The notes below the pieces were generated by a model. It was not told where the DNA came from. It was given only the letters and a program-made list of their open reading frames with translations, and did no database searches. Source: an uncultured Bacteroides sp. (GTDB lineage Bacteria; Bacteroidota; Bacteroidia; Bacteroidales; Bacteroidaceae). Taken from it: 64,000 nt of DNA. Positions 42,895 through 52,222 of this stretch are shown here, in pieces. The stretch spans positions 1-64,000 of the forward strand of contig NZ_CAJLKP010000008.1 in the NCBI RefSeq assembly GCF_905207245.1, written 5' to 3'. Each line of letters begins with the position of its first letter. The stretch's first letter is position 1. Made by a program: the position numbers and the translations under genes.

Positions 42895-42940
42895 CAAAAT
42901 TATATGTTTTTTCTGAAAGTACCCCTATTTTTTAGGGGGT
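42895..42940 (-). promoter_or_regulatory. glnN promoter with inverted repeat over the -33 region
   Basis: TAATTTTG (minus strand, 42895-42902) fits the -7 box, 30 bases before the ATG at 42865. No TTTG is found at -33; instead ACCCCTATTTTTTAGGGGGT (42921-42940) covers that place. An inverted repeat there could be an operator that sets expression by nitrogen status, or a hairpin in an opposite transcript. The remaining sequence to 43310 carries 11-bp repeats and the next promoter but no gene. Confidence 0.45.
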
Positions 42941-43110
42941 AATCTTTGAAAAACAATCGTTTTTCTGTGAATAACCCCTGAAAAAGCATATCTATATCAG
43001 GAAAAAGATGCTTTTTTGATTTGTTTGCCTGCCACTGCAACCACCTGTCCACTTTATATCCACTTCTATATAGAACTTTATCTACTCCGGACCTTCTCCT
43101 TATGTATAAG

Positions 43111-43176
43111 AAGGAGTATATAAGGAGTAGGTAGGGAGTAAGTAAGGAGTAGGTAAGGAGTAGGTAAGGAGAAAGT
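43111..43176. repeat. Six 11-bp tandem repeats (AAGGAGTAGGT)
   Basis: Six consecutive 11-base units begin at 43111, 43122, 43133, 43144, 43155 and 43166. Units 2, 4 and 5 are identical (AAGGAGTAGGT) and the others differ by one to three bases. They lie between the divergent glnN and DUF5686 genes. An 11-base period is close to one helical turn. An open frame across the repeats on the minus strand is an artefact of the period and AT content. Confidence 0.85.
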
Positions 43177-43277
43177 ATGGTGCAGACACAGGAAAGGGAT
43201 TTGAATACATAAAAGGCCATATTGAGAAAAGTATCTTTAAAAAAACTACTATACCTCCGTTTTACAACCTTTTTTTC

Positions 43278-43285
43278 TATATTTG
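43278..43285 (+). promoter_or_regulatory. -7 box (TATATTTG) for the DUF5686 gene
   Basis: TATATTTG matches TAnnTTTG and lies 26 bases before the TTG start at 43311. No clear -33 TTTG is visible at 19-21 bases upstream. Confidence 0.5.
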
Positions 43286-43310
43286 TCCCAACTTATTAGA
43301 GGAATTACGA

Positions 43311-45536
43311 TTGAAGCATTTAATATATATATGTATAGGGTTCGGGTTGTTATTTTCCGTTCTTCAAGAGGCCGGTGCAGAGAATGTGCACTATTCACGG
43401 GATAAACAGTTGCAGCATTCGGCGGACTCCATAATGGAACGCGTCTTTTTCTTTGCTCCTTTCTATGAAAGTATTATAGAAAGCTATAATGCAGAGCTTT
43501 ACATCAAAGGGAAGGTAAACGTTAAGAAGAAAAATTTTATTATCCATTATTTGCCCACCATGTTCCGCACCAAGAAAGGTATGCATGAATATATGATGGA
43601 GACCTACAGTGAACTTCATTTCAATGCCCCCAATCGTTATGAGCAGGAAGTCAAGGCGAGCATGGGCACCACCAAGGGCTTTTGGGAAGCTGACGGACGC
43701 TTGATGGAGCATTTCCATATTAATCTTTATTCTTCTACATTGTTATATGATAAGTTGCTTTCTCCTCTGGCTTCAGATGCCAGAAAGTACTACACTTATT
43801 TTGTGGATTCCATCATAGGAGATTCTCATAACCGCCAGTATAAGATTCGATTCATGCCTAAGAACAGGAGCTATCAGTTGGTTGGTGGATATATGATTGT
43901 CAGTGCCGACGTGTGGAGCATACGTGAGATACGTTTCTCAGGACGTTCGGAAACGTTCCGGTTCACTAATCTGTTAAGGATGGGAGAAGTGGGAGACCCG
44001 GATGAATTTTTACCCGTAGAATATGACGTGACGGGCAATTTCCGTTTTCTGGGAAATGTGATAGACGGAAGTTATGTGGCTACGCTCAATTATCGGGACA
44101 TCCGCCAGCGAAAACCGGCACATATGGTACCACGGACAGGATCTAAATATGATTTGTCGGGAATTTACAAGATGAGTGCAGTTCCTGATGCATATCGATA
44201 TGACACGGCTTATTTTAACCGTTTGCGTCCCATTCCTTTGACTCCTCACGAACAGGAACTCTACCGTAATTATTCCCAACTTCGTGATTCTGTACCTATT
44301 AAAAAACGTAAGGCGATTTGGGGACAGTTTGGAGATGCGCTGATAGACTACTACACAGTGGACTTGAATAATTACGGGAGATTGCGTTGTTCTCCGCTTA
44401 TCAATCCTTTCATGTTTGGCTATAGTGCATTGAATGGGCTCTCTTATCGTCAGCAGTTGAGGTATAACCGACTGTTTTCGGGTGATCGCCGTTTGCAGAT
44501 TGCTCCGGGAGCAGGTTATAACTTTAAACAGAAGGAATTTTACTGGCAGGTGAGGTCAAGCTTTGATTACTATCCTCGCAAAGGCGCCTCTTTGTCTCTG
44601 GAGTTTGGTAATGGTAATCGCGTTTATAATAGCGCCATACTGGATGAACTGAAAGATATTCCGGATAGTATTTTCGATGTAAGCAAGCTTCGGCTGAACT
44701 ATTACAAGGATCTTTTTCTTACCATGCGCCATCGTTGGGAAATCGTGAACGGTTTGACGTTGGACCTCAACCTCTCCATGCACCGCCGTACGGATACAGC
44801 GAAAGGAAAGTTTACGGTGATTGATTCCGGTACGTCTTCTTCCCCTGAATCCGGAGCGCCTTCTCCATCGCCTGAAGTCGATACGGATGTGCTGGATAAG
44901 TTACCCCATGTTTATAATAGTTTTGCTCCGGGAATACGTTTGGCATGGACTCCGGGGCAGTATTACTATATGAGTGGTAACCGGAAGGTAAACCTTCCTT
45001 CCAAGTATCCTACAATATCTCTGGATTGGGAGCGGGGTATTACGGGAGTGTTGCCCAACTCCAATAAATATGAGCGTTTTGAAGTAGACTTTCAACATAC
45101 TATTTCTTTGGGATTGATGCGTGATTTCTATTATCGGTTGGGTTGGGGTGTTTTTACCGAACAGGATGGAATCTATTTTATTGACTTTGCGAATTTCCGG
45201 CGCACTAATCTTCCGACGGGCTGGAATGACGATTTTGGTGGTGTTTTTCAGTTGCTCGACAGATATTGGTATAACTCTTCGCGCAAATACTTTAGAGGAC
45301 ATATCACTTATGAAGCTCCCTTTTTGATTATTCCTCATTTAAATAAAGTCAGCCAGTATGTGCTGAATGAGCGTCTGTACTTCGGGGCGTTGTTTGTTCC
45401 CAGGCTGAAACCTTATATCGAGTTGGGGTATGGCATAGGTACTCACATCTTTGATTTTGGTTTCTTTGCAGCCTTTGAAAATTGGAAATATAAAGAGGTG
45501 GGAGTGAAGTTTACGTTCGAATTATTCAATCGGTAA
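43311..45536 (+). CDS. DUF5686 family outer-membrane protein
   Basis: A 741-residue protein of the DUF5686 type: VNVKKKNFIIHYLPTMFRTKKG, GFWEADGRLMEHFHINLYSS, YYTYFVDSII, GGYMIVSADVWSIREIRFSG, followed by a barrel-like C-terminal half (PFMFGYSALNGLSYRQQLRYN, YNSSRKYFRGHITYEAPFL) that ends VGVKFTFELFNR. Many family members have an extra N-terminal carboxypeptidase-regulatory-like domain; it is missing here. The start is TTG, because the signal peptide (YICIGFGLLFSVLQEAGAE) needs it and no ATG is in frame upstream or within it. Function is not established; an outer-membrane location is likely. Confidence 0.82.
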   Translation: MKHLIYICIGFGLLFSVLQEAGAENVHYSRDKQLQHSADSIMERVFFFAPFYESIIESYNAELYIKGKVNVKKKNFIIHYLPTMFRTKKGMHEYMMETYSELHFNAPNRYEQEVKASMGTTKGFWEADGRLMEHFHINLYSSTLLYDKLLSPLASDARKYYTYFVDSIIGDSHNRQYKIRFMPKNRSYQLVGGYMIVSADVWSIREIRFSGRSETFRFTNLLRMGEVGDPDEFLPVEYDVTGNFRFLGNVIDGSYVATLNYRDIRQRKPAHMVPRTGSKYDLSGIYKMSAVPDAYRYDTAYFNRLRPIPLTPHEQELYRNYSQLRDSVPIKKRKAIWGQFGDALIDYYTVDLNNYGRLRCSPLINPFMFGYSALNGLSYRQQLRYNRLFSGDRRLQIAPGAGYNFKQKEFYWQVRSSFDYYPRKGASLSLEFGNGNRVYNSAILDELKDIPDSIFDVSKLRLNYYKDLFLTMRHRWEIVNGLTLDLNLSMHRRTDTAKGKFTVIDSGTSSSPESGAPSPSPEVDTDVLDKLPHVYNSFAPGIRLAWTPGQYYYMSGNRKVNLPSKYPTISLDWERGITGVLPNSNKYERFEVDFQHTISLGLMRDFYYRLGWGVFTEQDGIYFIDFANFRRTNLPTGWNDDFGGVFQLLDRYWYNSSRKYFRGHITYEAPFLIIPHLNKVSQYVLNERLYFGALFVPRLKPYIELGYGIGTHIFDFGFFAAFENWKYKEVGVKFTFELFNR

Positions 45537-45656
45537 TTGGAATAAACAAACAGGATAGGATAGAAGGGCAATAGGAATTATATAAGAAAAAGATAGGAAT
45601 TTTATCAATAATAAAAAAGTTTTTTATTGTTTCTGCTGATTATTTAATATAATGTT

Positions 45657-45664
45657 TATATTTG
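45657..45664 (+). promoter_or_regulatory. -7 box (TATATTTG) for the tubulin-like operon
   Basis: TATATTTG matches TAnnTTTG and lies 70 bases before the first ATG of the operon. The region upstream is very AT-rich, and a -33 TTTG is not clear. It is the only good box in the 200-base gap after the DUF5686 gene. Confidence 0.55.
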
Positions 45665-45734
45665 CACATCCTTTATTCCATGGAATTAAAGGCTTATAAC
45701 AGGAAAATACTTTTTATATTTATCTGAAAGTGTG

Positions 45735-46286
45735 ATGAGTTTTATTTTTAATCTTATATCTACACTGCTGTGGGGAGGAATTCTCTCCATAGTAATTATC
45801 GTGCTTTTGTACCTACTGATGCGGGGCCTCTATTTTTCTTATAGATTTACTCTGTGGAATATCCTGTTGATGCTTGTGTTATGGATACTTTTTTTTGCTC
45901 AGAGCACTATGATGGTTGGGGCGATGTATGCCAAAGGGTATGTGGACGATGTTCAGGAATTGGTGAGTAGTGTTGCCAATCAGGCTAATGGAACATTTAC
46001 TCAACTTTCATCTGCTGAACAGGTGGAACAAGTGAAACTGGCTATTCAGGAAGAGTTTCCTATCGTATCATCTTATGTAGAAAAGATTGATGTAAAATCT
46101 ATTGCAGACGGTAGTACCGGTTATGCTGTCGGAATAGCTCAAGTTATGAAAAAAACAATAAACTATTATATTCTGAGGCGGATACTTTGGATAATCGGAT
46201 TTATAATAGGAGGTGGAATACTGTTGGCATGGATGAGACCACGGATGAGATTCTCTAGTCCAACAGATATGGAAACATACTACTAA
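45735..46286 (+). CDS. Small membrane protein, first gene of the tubulin-like operon
   Basis: A 183-residue protein with two N-terminal membrane helices (LWGGILSIVIIVLLYLLM and LWNILLMLVLWILFFAQS), a soluble helical stretch (AYVDDVQELVSSVANQANGT to about residue 140) and a third helix near the C-terminus (ILWIIGFIIGGGILLAW). The in-frame GTG at 45732 directly precedes the ATG. It lies 28 bases ahead of the tubulin-like gene. Pairing of a membrane protein with a tubulin/FtsZ-like protein suggests it tethers the polymer to the inner membrane, as ZipA or similar anchors do for FtsZ; that role is inferred. No family was recognised. Confidence 0.7.
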   Translation: MSFIFNLISTLLWGGILSIVIIVLLYLLMRGLYFSYRFTLWNILLMLVLWILFFAQSTMMVGAMYAKGYVDDVQELVSSVANQANGTFTQLSSAEQVEQVKLAIQEEFPIVSSYVEKIDVKSIADGSTGYAVGIAQVMKKTINYYILRRILWIIGFIIGGGILLAWMRPRMRFSSPTDMETYY

Positions 46287-46314
46287 TAATAAATAATATA
46301 TAACTTAAAAAATT

Positions 46315-49300
46315 ATGGAAAATCACATTCTTATTGGCTTAGGAGGAACAGGTGGAAAGGTTCTGAAAGCTTTTCGCAAAAGACTGTTTCAGGAATTCAC
46401 TCCGGAAGAAAGAGCAAATCTCCCGATTTCCTTTTTATATGTCGATTCAAGCACTGAAATGATGCAGGCGGGTGATATCACCTGGAAAGTATTGGGCGAA
46501 GATGCGCAGTTCAATCAGAATGAATTTCTTTTTGTTAAAGGAATTGATTTGAATACAGTGTTCAGCAATCCAAGTGGATTTCCTGGATTAAAAGGCTTCA
46601 TTGGTGATCCTGAAGTAATGAAGAGAACATTAGGTGAAGTGGGTGCTGCTGCTGCACAGAAGCGTCGTGCCGGTAGAATCCTGTTTGGCTCTAATATCGA
46701 TTCTTACAAACAAGCTTTGAGGGCTCAATATAGAATAGCAAATTCACGTAGTGGAGCGGCTCGTACCAATATTCATATCTTTACCGGTCTGGCGGGTGGA
46801 ACGGGATCCGGAGCTATTATAGATGTGATTGCACAAACACGTATGATGCCGGAATTTCAAGCCGGTTTAAGTCCTGACGGAAAAACCGGTACGGGTATTA
46901 CTGCGTTTGCTATGTTGCCCGAAATAACTCCTCCGGGAACATGTGATGCCGGACGTTACCATGCTAATGGTTTTGCTGCACTGACAGAGTTGAACGCTTT
47001 GCAGATAAAGAGCTATCAGCCTTTGGATGTGTCGGGGCAATATGAACGCTTAAATTTGGATGCTGTAGATAAAGTGGCTGATTCCTGTTTTGTTTATTCT
47101 AACATCAATGAGCACGGAAAGATTGTTGATTCATTGAAGCATTTGCCCAAAATGGTTTCCGACTTTGCATTCAACCGTATATTTTTGGAGCAGAACGATA
47201 ATACAGAAGAGTATAATCGTACTTATAGTTTGGAAAATATCAATGATTGGGATAAGGAACGTTATGAAAAATCAAAAACCGAACCTGCTGACATTGTTCG
47301 TTCTAAACGTTTCAGTTCTTTCGGTATCAAACGTATAGTTATTCCTGAACAAGAGATAAAAGAATATTTTGCTTACCAGTTTGGTATGCAGGCATTGCTC
47401 CAACTTCGTTTCAATAACTGGAACGATGATTTGGGATTCCGTGATACTCCTGCCAATATTGATTTCCACTCCTTCGTAAAGGAAGCACAGCAATGGGAAG
47501 CATGGCGCATGACTGACAAACATCTTGTTTTGGATAAACCGATTTTAGAGTCAGACAGAGGAAGATTCCCTCCTTTCTCCGAGTATTGGGGAGCCGTTAT
47601 TCCTGTATGGACTGAGCAGGCTCGTAGTGCCAGATTACCTTTAGCGGAGTTGGCTAGATTATGTGCGCAAGGATATGACCAGTTTTTCCGCAGAGTGGGA
47701 GTCAACAGTTTCTTTGAAGGAAAAAATGCTGCCCGCGAACAACATGCTCTGGAAATCTGCAGCTTGATAGAAAAATACATGTTCGACAAATGGAGTACCG
47801 GAGATTACTCTCTGTATAATCTTTGCGAATTGTGTGACTGTTTGCTGATGATGATGGATGCTCGTCGCAGAGAGATGGAAGAACGGATTACAAAAATCAA
47901 TCAAGTTATTGATGCCCAAGAGAAAGAGAAAGCACGGGTAGAAGCTGAATGGCAAAATTTGGGCTTGCTGGGCGGACTGATTCGTAAGAACAACCTGATA
48001 CAGGGCTATGCTTCTATCATGAATATGCTTTGCATGAAGCGTACCGAATTGCAAGGTACTCAATTTGCTGTTTCCATGATGGGAGTGCTTATTGTTAAGA
48101 TGAATGCTTTGCGCGGACGTGTGGAGAAGTTTGTAGATATAATAAATGATGCTTTGAATTTTGCAGAACAGCAGATAGGTACACGTTGTAGTGACAATGG
48201 AACCGTTAGTTTGCAAGAGGATATTGTACGCTTCTACAATCAGCAGGGAGTACTTAATTTTACCGAAACGGTTATCAAAGATAAAACCCGTCAGAAAGGT
48301 ATCTGTGATGAGTTTCGTGGAGAATTACTGAAAATAATAGGAACAGAACGTACATTTGCACGCGCAAATGCCAGTATTTCCAGTGAAGAAATATCTAAAC
48401 TGCTCGATACGGTAGTGATGCGTAAGGCGATTATCATTCATGATGAAGTGTTGCTGGAAAATAGTGAGAAGCTGATTAACCGGAATATTCTGGAACAGTT
48501 GAGTGAGAAGTATAATACACCGGAGGCTTTAAAACAATTTGCTTCGGATGTGATAGAAAATAGTGGTGTATATACCACTTTTGATGCTACTCAAATCAGT
48601 TTGGCTGTAAACAACAACCCTATTCCACAGAAAGGACAGAATATTTATCGCCGCATTGTGCTGGTGAACTTGCCGGAAGTGGAAGGAAGTGAACAAGTGC
48701 AGAAGTTTGCCAACAAATTGAAAGCTGCTATGATTGCGGCTGTAAATTCTGATATTCAGGTATATGTAGATATGAATGGAGCCCGTAAGAACGAGATGAC
48801 TGTAAGCAGCATCACTTATTGCTTCCCACTTCGTATTGTTAATGATTTGAAATTCTTCAAGGAACGCTACAATCAATTGGCTAATAGTCCTACAAACAGT
48901 AAGGAAAACCGTACGGTGCTTCACACTGAAGGTACAGGTGAACAATTCCCGACTTTGTTTATGACTGCAGAAAAACTGCCATCGGAAGTGCGTAAAATAT
49001 ATACTCCCTATCTGATATTGGGTTATGCTTTAGGGCTCGTAAAAAAAGCACCGAAGAATGACGGTACCGGACTCGACGCTTATGGTACGATAGAAAAAGA
49101 TGCGTTGGATATGGAAGTGTTGAAACCAATGGCAGATAGCTTTACGGGCGTAAGTTATTCTACTGAATTTACCGAAGATTTCGGTGAAGAACTGAAGACT
49201 AAATTTGATAAGGCTATGCGTGGCGACTATCTGCACGTCAATAAACGTCAGGAACTGAAGACGGAAGTACAGACTTTAATAAAAGAGGTAATCTTACCTG

Positions 49301-49389
49301 AATGTGGAGGAAATACCGGTAGTGAGAAGTTTTTGGAGTTCCGTACTGCTGCATTGACTGCACTGGAATTAATTGCTAATTTTAAATAA
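46315..49389 (+). CDS. Large tubulin/FtsZ-like GTPase (Tubulin_2 type)
   Basis: A 1024-residue protein whose first 300 residues follow the tubulin/FtsZ fold: a Gly-rich first loop (HILIGLGGTGGKVLKAFRKR) and the signature nucleotide loop IFTGLAGGTGSGAIIDV (about residues 153-169), matching [SAG]GGTG[SAT]G. A later TGITAFAMLPEITPPG and FAALTELNALQIKSY fit the GTPase core. The remaining 700 residues include a coiled coil (MEERITKINQVIDAQEKEKAR) and helical regions. This is the Tubulin_2 type of long FtsZ relatives found in scattered bacteria, not the division FtsZ (about 430 residues). It is expected to bind GTP and perhaps polymerise at a membrane. The cluster around it has no known function. 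Confidence 0.85.
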   Translation: MENHILIGLGGTGGKVLKAFRKRLFQEFTPEERANLPISFLYVDSSTEMMQAGDITWKVLGEDAQFNQNEFLFVKGIDLNTVFSNPSGFPGLKGFIGDPEVMKRTLGEVGAAAAQKRRAGRILFGSNIDSYKQALRAQYRIANSRSGAARTNIHIFTGLAGGTGSGAIIDVIAQTRMMPEFQAGLSPDGKTGTGITAFAMLPEITPPGTCDAGRYHANGFAALTELNALQIKSYQPLDVSGQYERLNLDAVDKVADSCFVYSNINEHGKIVDSLKHLPKMVSDFAFNRIFLEQNDNTEEYNRTYSLENINDWDKERYEKSKTEPADIVRSKRFSSFGIKRIVIPEQEIKEYFAYQFGMQALLQLRFNNWNDDLGFRDTPANIDFHSFVKEAQQWEAWRMTDKHLVLDKPILESDRGRFPPFSEYWGAVIPVWTEQARSARLPLAELARLCAQGYDQFFRRVGVNSFFEGKNAAREQHALEICSLIEKYMFDKWSTGDYSLYNLCELCDCLLMMMDARRREMEERITKINQVIDAQEKEKARVEAEWQNLGLLGGLIRKNNLIQGYASIMNMLCMKRTELQGTQFAVSMMGVLIVKMNALRGRVEKFVDIINDALNFAEQQIGTRCSDNGTVSLQEDIVRFYNQQGVLNFTETVIKDKTRQKGICDEFRGELLKIIGTERTFARANASISSEEISKLLDTVVMRKAIIIHDEVLLENSEKLINRNILEQLSEKYNTPEALKQFASDVIENSGVYTTFDATQISLAVNNNPIPQKGQNIYRRIVLVNLPEVEGSEQVQKFANKLKAAMIAAVNSDIQVYVDMNGARKNEMTVSSITYCFPLRIVNDLKFFKERYNQLANSPTNSKENRTVLHTEGTGEQFPTLFMTAEKLPSEVRKIYTPYLILGYALGLVKKAPKNDGTGLDAYGTIEKDALDMEVLKPMADSFTGVSYSTEFTEDFGEELKTKFDKAMRGDYLHVNKRQELKTEVQTLIKEVILPECGGNTGSEKFLEFRTAALTALELIANFK

Positions 49390-49405
49390 GTAAAAGCTAA
49401 AAGTT

Positions 49406-50266
49406 ATGGCTAAAAAAAATCCGAATGTAAAATATGGGCGGTGTAATAACATTGAAAACTGCTCAAAAGCAAATGCGAAAGAAATAATTGAAATCCCTCT
49501 GGGAGAAGATTTTGTATGCCCCGAATGTGGAGGAGCACTGTCTGAAGTAGTGGGTGATCCGGGGACAAAAAGCAAAATGGTTATTATCGGAGTAGCAGCA
49601 GTTGTGGTGCTAGGCGGTATTGGTCTATATTTGGGCTTGTCAGGAGGAGACACTACTGCTAAACTTGTAGAAACGGAGCAAACGGATCCCGTAACACCTT
49701 CTGATGGTTCTGCAGAAGGAGAAGAAGTAGTAAAACAGGAAGCAGAACCGTCTGTGGTTGCAGTTGAAGCTATTGTGATTAAAGAAACTGAAAAAGACCT
49801 ACAACTGGCAGCAGGAGATGAAGCGCAATTGACTGTGGAGCTGTCACCGGAAGGTGCAAATGATAAGCTTTCTTGGGCATCTTCTGATGATGCTGTTGCT
49901 ACAGTTTCTGAGTCGGGCTTGGTTACAGCTGTAAAAGCTGGTAAAGCAACGGTTAAGGTTTCTACATCGGAAGGTGCAAAGTCTGCCAGTGTTGATGTTA
50001 CTGTGAAAAAAGATGCTCCTGCACGTATAAATCTGCCTTATGGTTATTTTGAAGGACCAACGAATGGAAGTGGTAAACCTAATGGCATTGGTATTGCTTA
50101 TGTTACGAAAGGGTATTCACTCGACTTGAAAAATAGAGATAAAGAAACTTTGGACTTGAAGTCGGGCGACAAAATTATGAACGCTAAGTTTAAAGATGGT
50201 AACTTACAGCAAGGCGAACTTCAACGTAAGGATGGAACGCGTAAGACAATTCAGATCGGTGGTTGA
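49406..50266 (+). CDS. Zinc-ribbon, one membrane helix, BIG2 domain protein
   Basis: A 286-residue protein with four N-terminal cysteines arranged as a zinc ribbon (C13, C19, then FVCPECGG with C38 and C41). A membrane helix follows (MVIIGVAAVVVLGGIGLYLG, about 58-78), then an acidic linker and a BIG2 (bacterial Ig-like) domain, about 124-206 (LQLAAGDEAQLTVELSPEG, KLSWASSDDAVATVSESGLV). The C-terminus (NLPYGYFEGPTNGSGKPNGIG, KFKDGNLQQGEL) resembles MORN-like repeats. The ribbon would face the cytoplasm and the BIG2 part the periplasm, so it could connect the tubulin-like polymer to an envelope structure. Confidence 0.78.
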   Translation: MAKKNPNVKYGRCNNIENCSKANAKEIIEIPLGEDFVCPECGGALSEVVGDPGTKSKMVIIGVAAVVVLGGIGLYLGLSGGDTTAKLVETEQTDPVTPSDGSAEGEEVVKQEAEPSVVAVEAIVIKETEKDLQLAAGDEAQLTVELSPEGANDKLSWASSDDAVATVSESGLVTAVKAGKATVKVSTSEGAKSASVDVTVKKDAPARINLPYGYFEGPTNGSGKPNGIGIAYVTKGYSLDLKNRDKETLDLKSGDKIMNAKFKDGNLQQGELQRKDGTRKTIQIGG

Positions 50267-50281
50267 TAAATATTGAATGTT

Positions 50282-51409
50282 ATGAAGGCCATCTTCTACT
50301 CATTATTCATGGTATTTGCTCTCTCGGGGGTGAATACCATGTCGTTGATAGCTCAGAATAGTTATCAGACTGATTTATTGGCTGATATGGCAACTTCATT
50401 AAAGTTGGCAGATCAGTTGAGTACTTTGAAAGATGGTCGTTATAATGCAGAACTTTTTTATAAAAAACGTCCGTTGAGTGTAACTGTAGATGGCGGAAGG
50501 GTAAGCCATATTGGTTATCTTTTGTTTTCTGAGGAACAACGTCAACTGTTACATATTCCTGCTGTATGCAATTTCTTAGAGCGATATGTGCTGAGCATTG
50601 ATCTACCGTTGAAACGTGAGAAGTCTGTAGAGAAACAAATAGCAGAAGATAATATCAATTTTACAGTTGGAGAAATGTCTGATCTGCGTAAACAGGTTGG
50701 TGATACCACTTTAAACCTGACTATTGACAATCTGTCTGACAGGCGCTATAAGGTTAGTTGGTATCGGGGGGATAAACTTACTTGTTCGGTTGATTTCCCT
50801 ATTAGTTATGATTTGCTTCATGGTACCGAGATGGTAGAAAATGAGCGGCGTATAGTGGAGGCAATAAAACGTGCTGCATCGTTGCCGGCAGATACTACAA
50901 AGATTAATCCTAAGTCCTTGGTTATGACTTGGCAACCGAATTACTTTGTTCTTCCTGGGGATACTTGTTACACAGCTGAGCTGAATACAACCCGCTATTA
51001 TGAGAAATCAGGAGATGGAAAATACCAGTTGCTGTTCAACCGAAAGCATCCTTTGGAGAGCTTGGCAAACTTGCTGACCACCGTTAATCTGAAAAATGAT
51101 TTCAGGATAAATGTCCGTCTGAAAAAGTATGATGCTCCCGATGAGAACTTTGAAGTGCCTTTGTTACAGTTTATCAGTTATTTTCTGAGGCAAGGGTGTA
51201 CTCCTTATTTTGGAGTAATTAGTTTTGAGGGAACCCTCGCTGTTTGTGAATTATTAATGCGCAATGCTAATGAAGGATATTGCCATGCGATGAAAGTAAC
51301 CTGTGATGTAGAGCAGGTATTAGATAAAAAGGGAAATATAACGGCCCGTCTGACTAGTTATATCCCCACTTCTAAAATTAAAAATTTGTTTAAGGAAGAT
51401 GAAAATTAA
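50282..51409 (+). CDS. Exported protein of unknown function in the tubulin-like operon
   Basis: A 375-residue protein with signal peptide (AIFYSLFMVFALSGVNTMSLIAQ) and no recognised domain. It is mixed alpha/beta with segments LKDGRYNAELFYKKRPLSVTVDGG, IAEDNINFTVGEMSDLRKQVGD and FFLRQGCTPYFGVISFEGT. The start is the ATG at 50282; the frame begins 9 bases earlier with a TTG. It overlaps the next gene by 11 bases if that gene starts at 51399. Presence only in the operon, with export, suggests an envelope partner of the cluster. Confidence 0.68.
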   Translation: MKAIFYSLFMVFALSGVNTMSLIAQNSYQTDLLADMATSLKLADQLSTLKDGRYNAELFYKKRPLSVTVDGGRVSHIGYLLFSEEQRQLLHIPAVCNFLERYVLSIDLPLKREKSVEKQIAEDNINFTVGEMSDLRKQVGDTTLNLTIDNLSDRRYKVSWYRGDKLTCSVDFPISYDLLHGTEMVENERRIVEAIKRAASLPADTTKINPKSLVMTWQPNYFVLPGDTCYTAELNTTRYYEKSGDGKYQLLFNRKHPLESLANLLTTVNLKNDFRINVRLKKYDAPDENFEVPLLQFISYFLRQGCTPYFGVISFEGTLAVCELLMRNANEGYCHAMKVTCDVEQVLDKKGNITARLTSYIPTSKIKNLFKEDEN

Positions 51410-52163
51410 AGGTATGAAACAACGAATTCTGATGTTATTGTTGGGCTGCCTCTCGGTCGTGGGGGCTTTAGCACAAAGTTCGGGTATTACAAAGCAAATA
51501 AACGACATTAAGCGTAATGGAAAATACTTCTACGCTGAATCTACTATGGAAACTGAAGAGGAGGCACGTGAGGCTGCCACTTTGATGTTGGCTAACTATA
51601 TTAATGATTATATCAATGACAATAATTTACCTCCTGAAAACAAAGTAACGGAACATAGCTTGACGAAGGTACAATATATAAAAGGAAAGCGTGGTACTAA
51701 TATGCGAGTTTTTGCATACGTAAATAAGGCTGATTATGTTCCATTTGAATCAGGTGAGACATTTGAATCGAAAGTAGAGCCGATAGTCGTTCCTGAACTT
51801 GCAGAATCTGAATTAGCAACACCGGAGGTCTCTTCTTCGGATGTTTCTATGCCTCTTCTTGTGGAGTGGCAACAGGAAGCTTTGGATGATCTGCTGAAAA
51901 AAACTAATTTGCAGGAAGCAATCAATGCTCTTAATCGTATGAAAGTAGATTATAAAGTGAAGCGTTTTGGTACATATAATGAGTGTAAGAATATAGCAGA
52001 ATGCTTTTGGATTATCCTTGAAAATGATGCAGATAAAAGTCTGGTGACTATTCTGGGGCCTGGTACTAGTGAGCGAATTAATTTCAGAACCCATCAATAC
52101 GATTCATTGGATAATTATTTTGGTAAGGGAAAAGGTGCAGTGTGGTTTGAATTTTCCAAGTAA
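51399..52163 (+). CDS. Exported protein of unknown function in the tubulin-like operon
   Basis: A 254-residue protein with a signal peptide (RILMLLLGCLSVVGALAQ). The first part (GKYFYAESTMETEEEAREAATLMLANYIND) resembles LPP20/DUF-type exported domains with a helix after a strand pair, then a Glu/Pro linker (about 120-140), and a C-terminal domain (QEAINALNRMKVDYKVKRFG, NIAECFWIILENDAD). The ATG at 51399 overlaps the previous stop; an ATG at 51414 (MKQRILM) is also possible. I do not recognise a family. Confidence 0.66.
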   Translation: MKIKGMKQRILMLLLGCLSVVGALAQSSGITKQINDIKRNGKYFYAESTMETEEEAREAATLMLANYINDYINDNNLPPENKVTEHSLTKVQYIKGKRGTNMRVFAYVNKADYVPFESGETFESKVEPIVVPELAESELATPEVSSSDVSMPLLVEWQQEALDDLLKKTNLQEAINALNRMKVDYKVKRFGTYNECKNIAECFWIILENDADKSLVTILGPGTSERINFRTHQYDSLDNYFGKGKGAVWFEFSK

Positions 52164-52222
52164 GATTCAGATTTGAGGGATTGTACTGCTTGAATATGTA
52201 TAAATAGTAATGTTATAGAAAT

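Noticed and set aside
42900..43220. Open frame of 106 residues upstream of glnN on the minus strand
   Set aside because: It runs through the 11-bp repeats and the glnN promoter; the Leu/Tyr-rich repeat peptide is a product of the tandem repeats.
46315..49389. Cell-division FtsZ
   Set aside because: The protein is more than twice the length of FtsZ, lacks the division-gene neighbourhood and diverges outside the GTP-binding loops.
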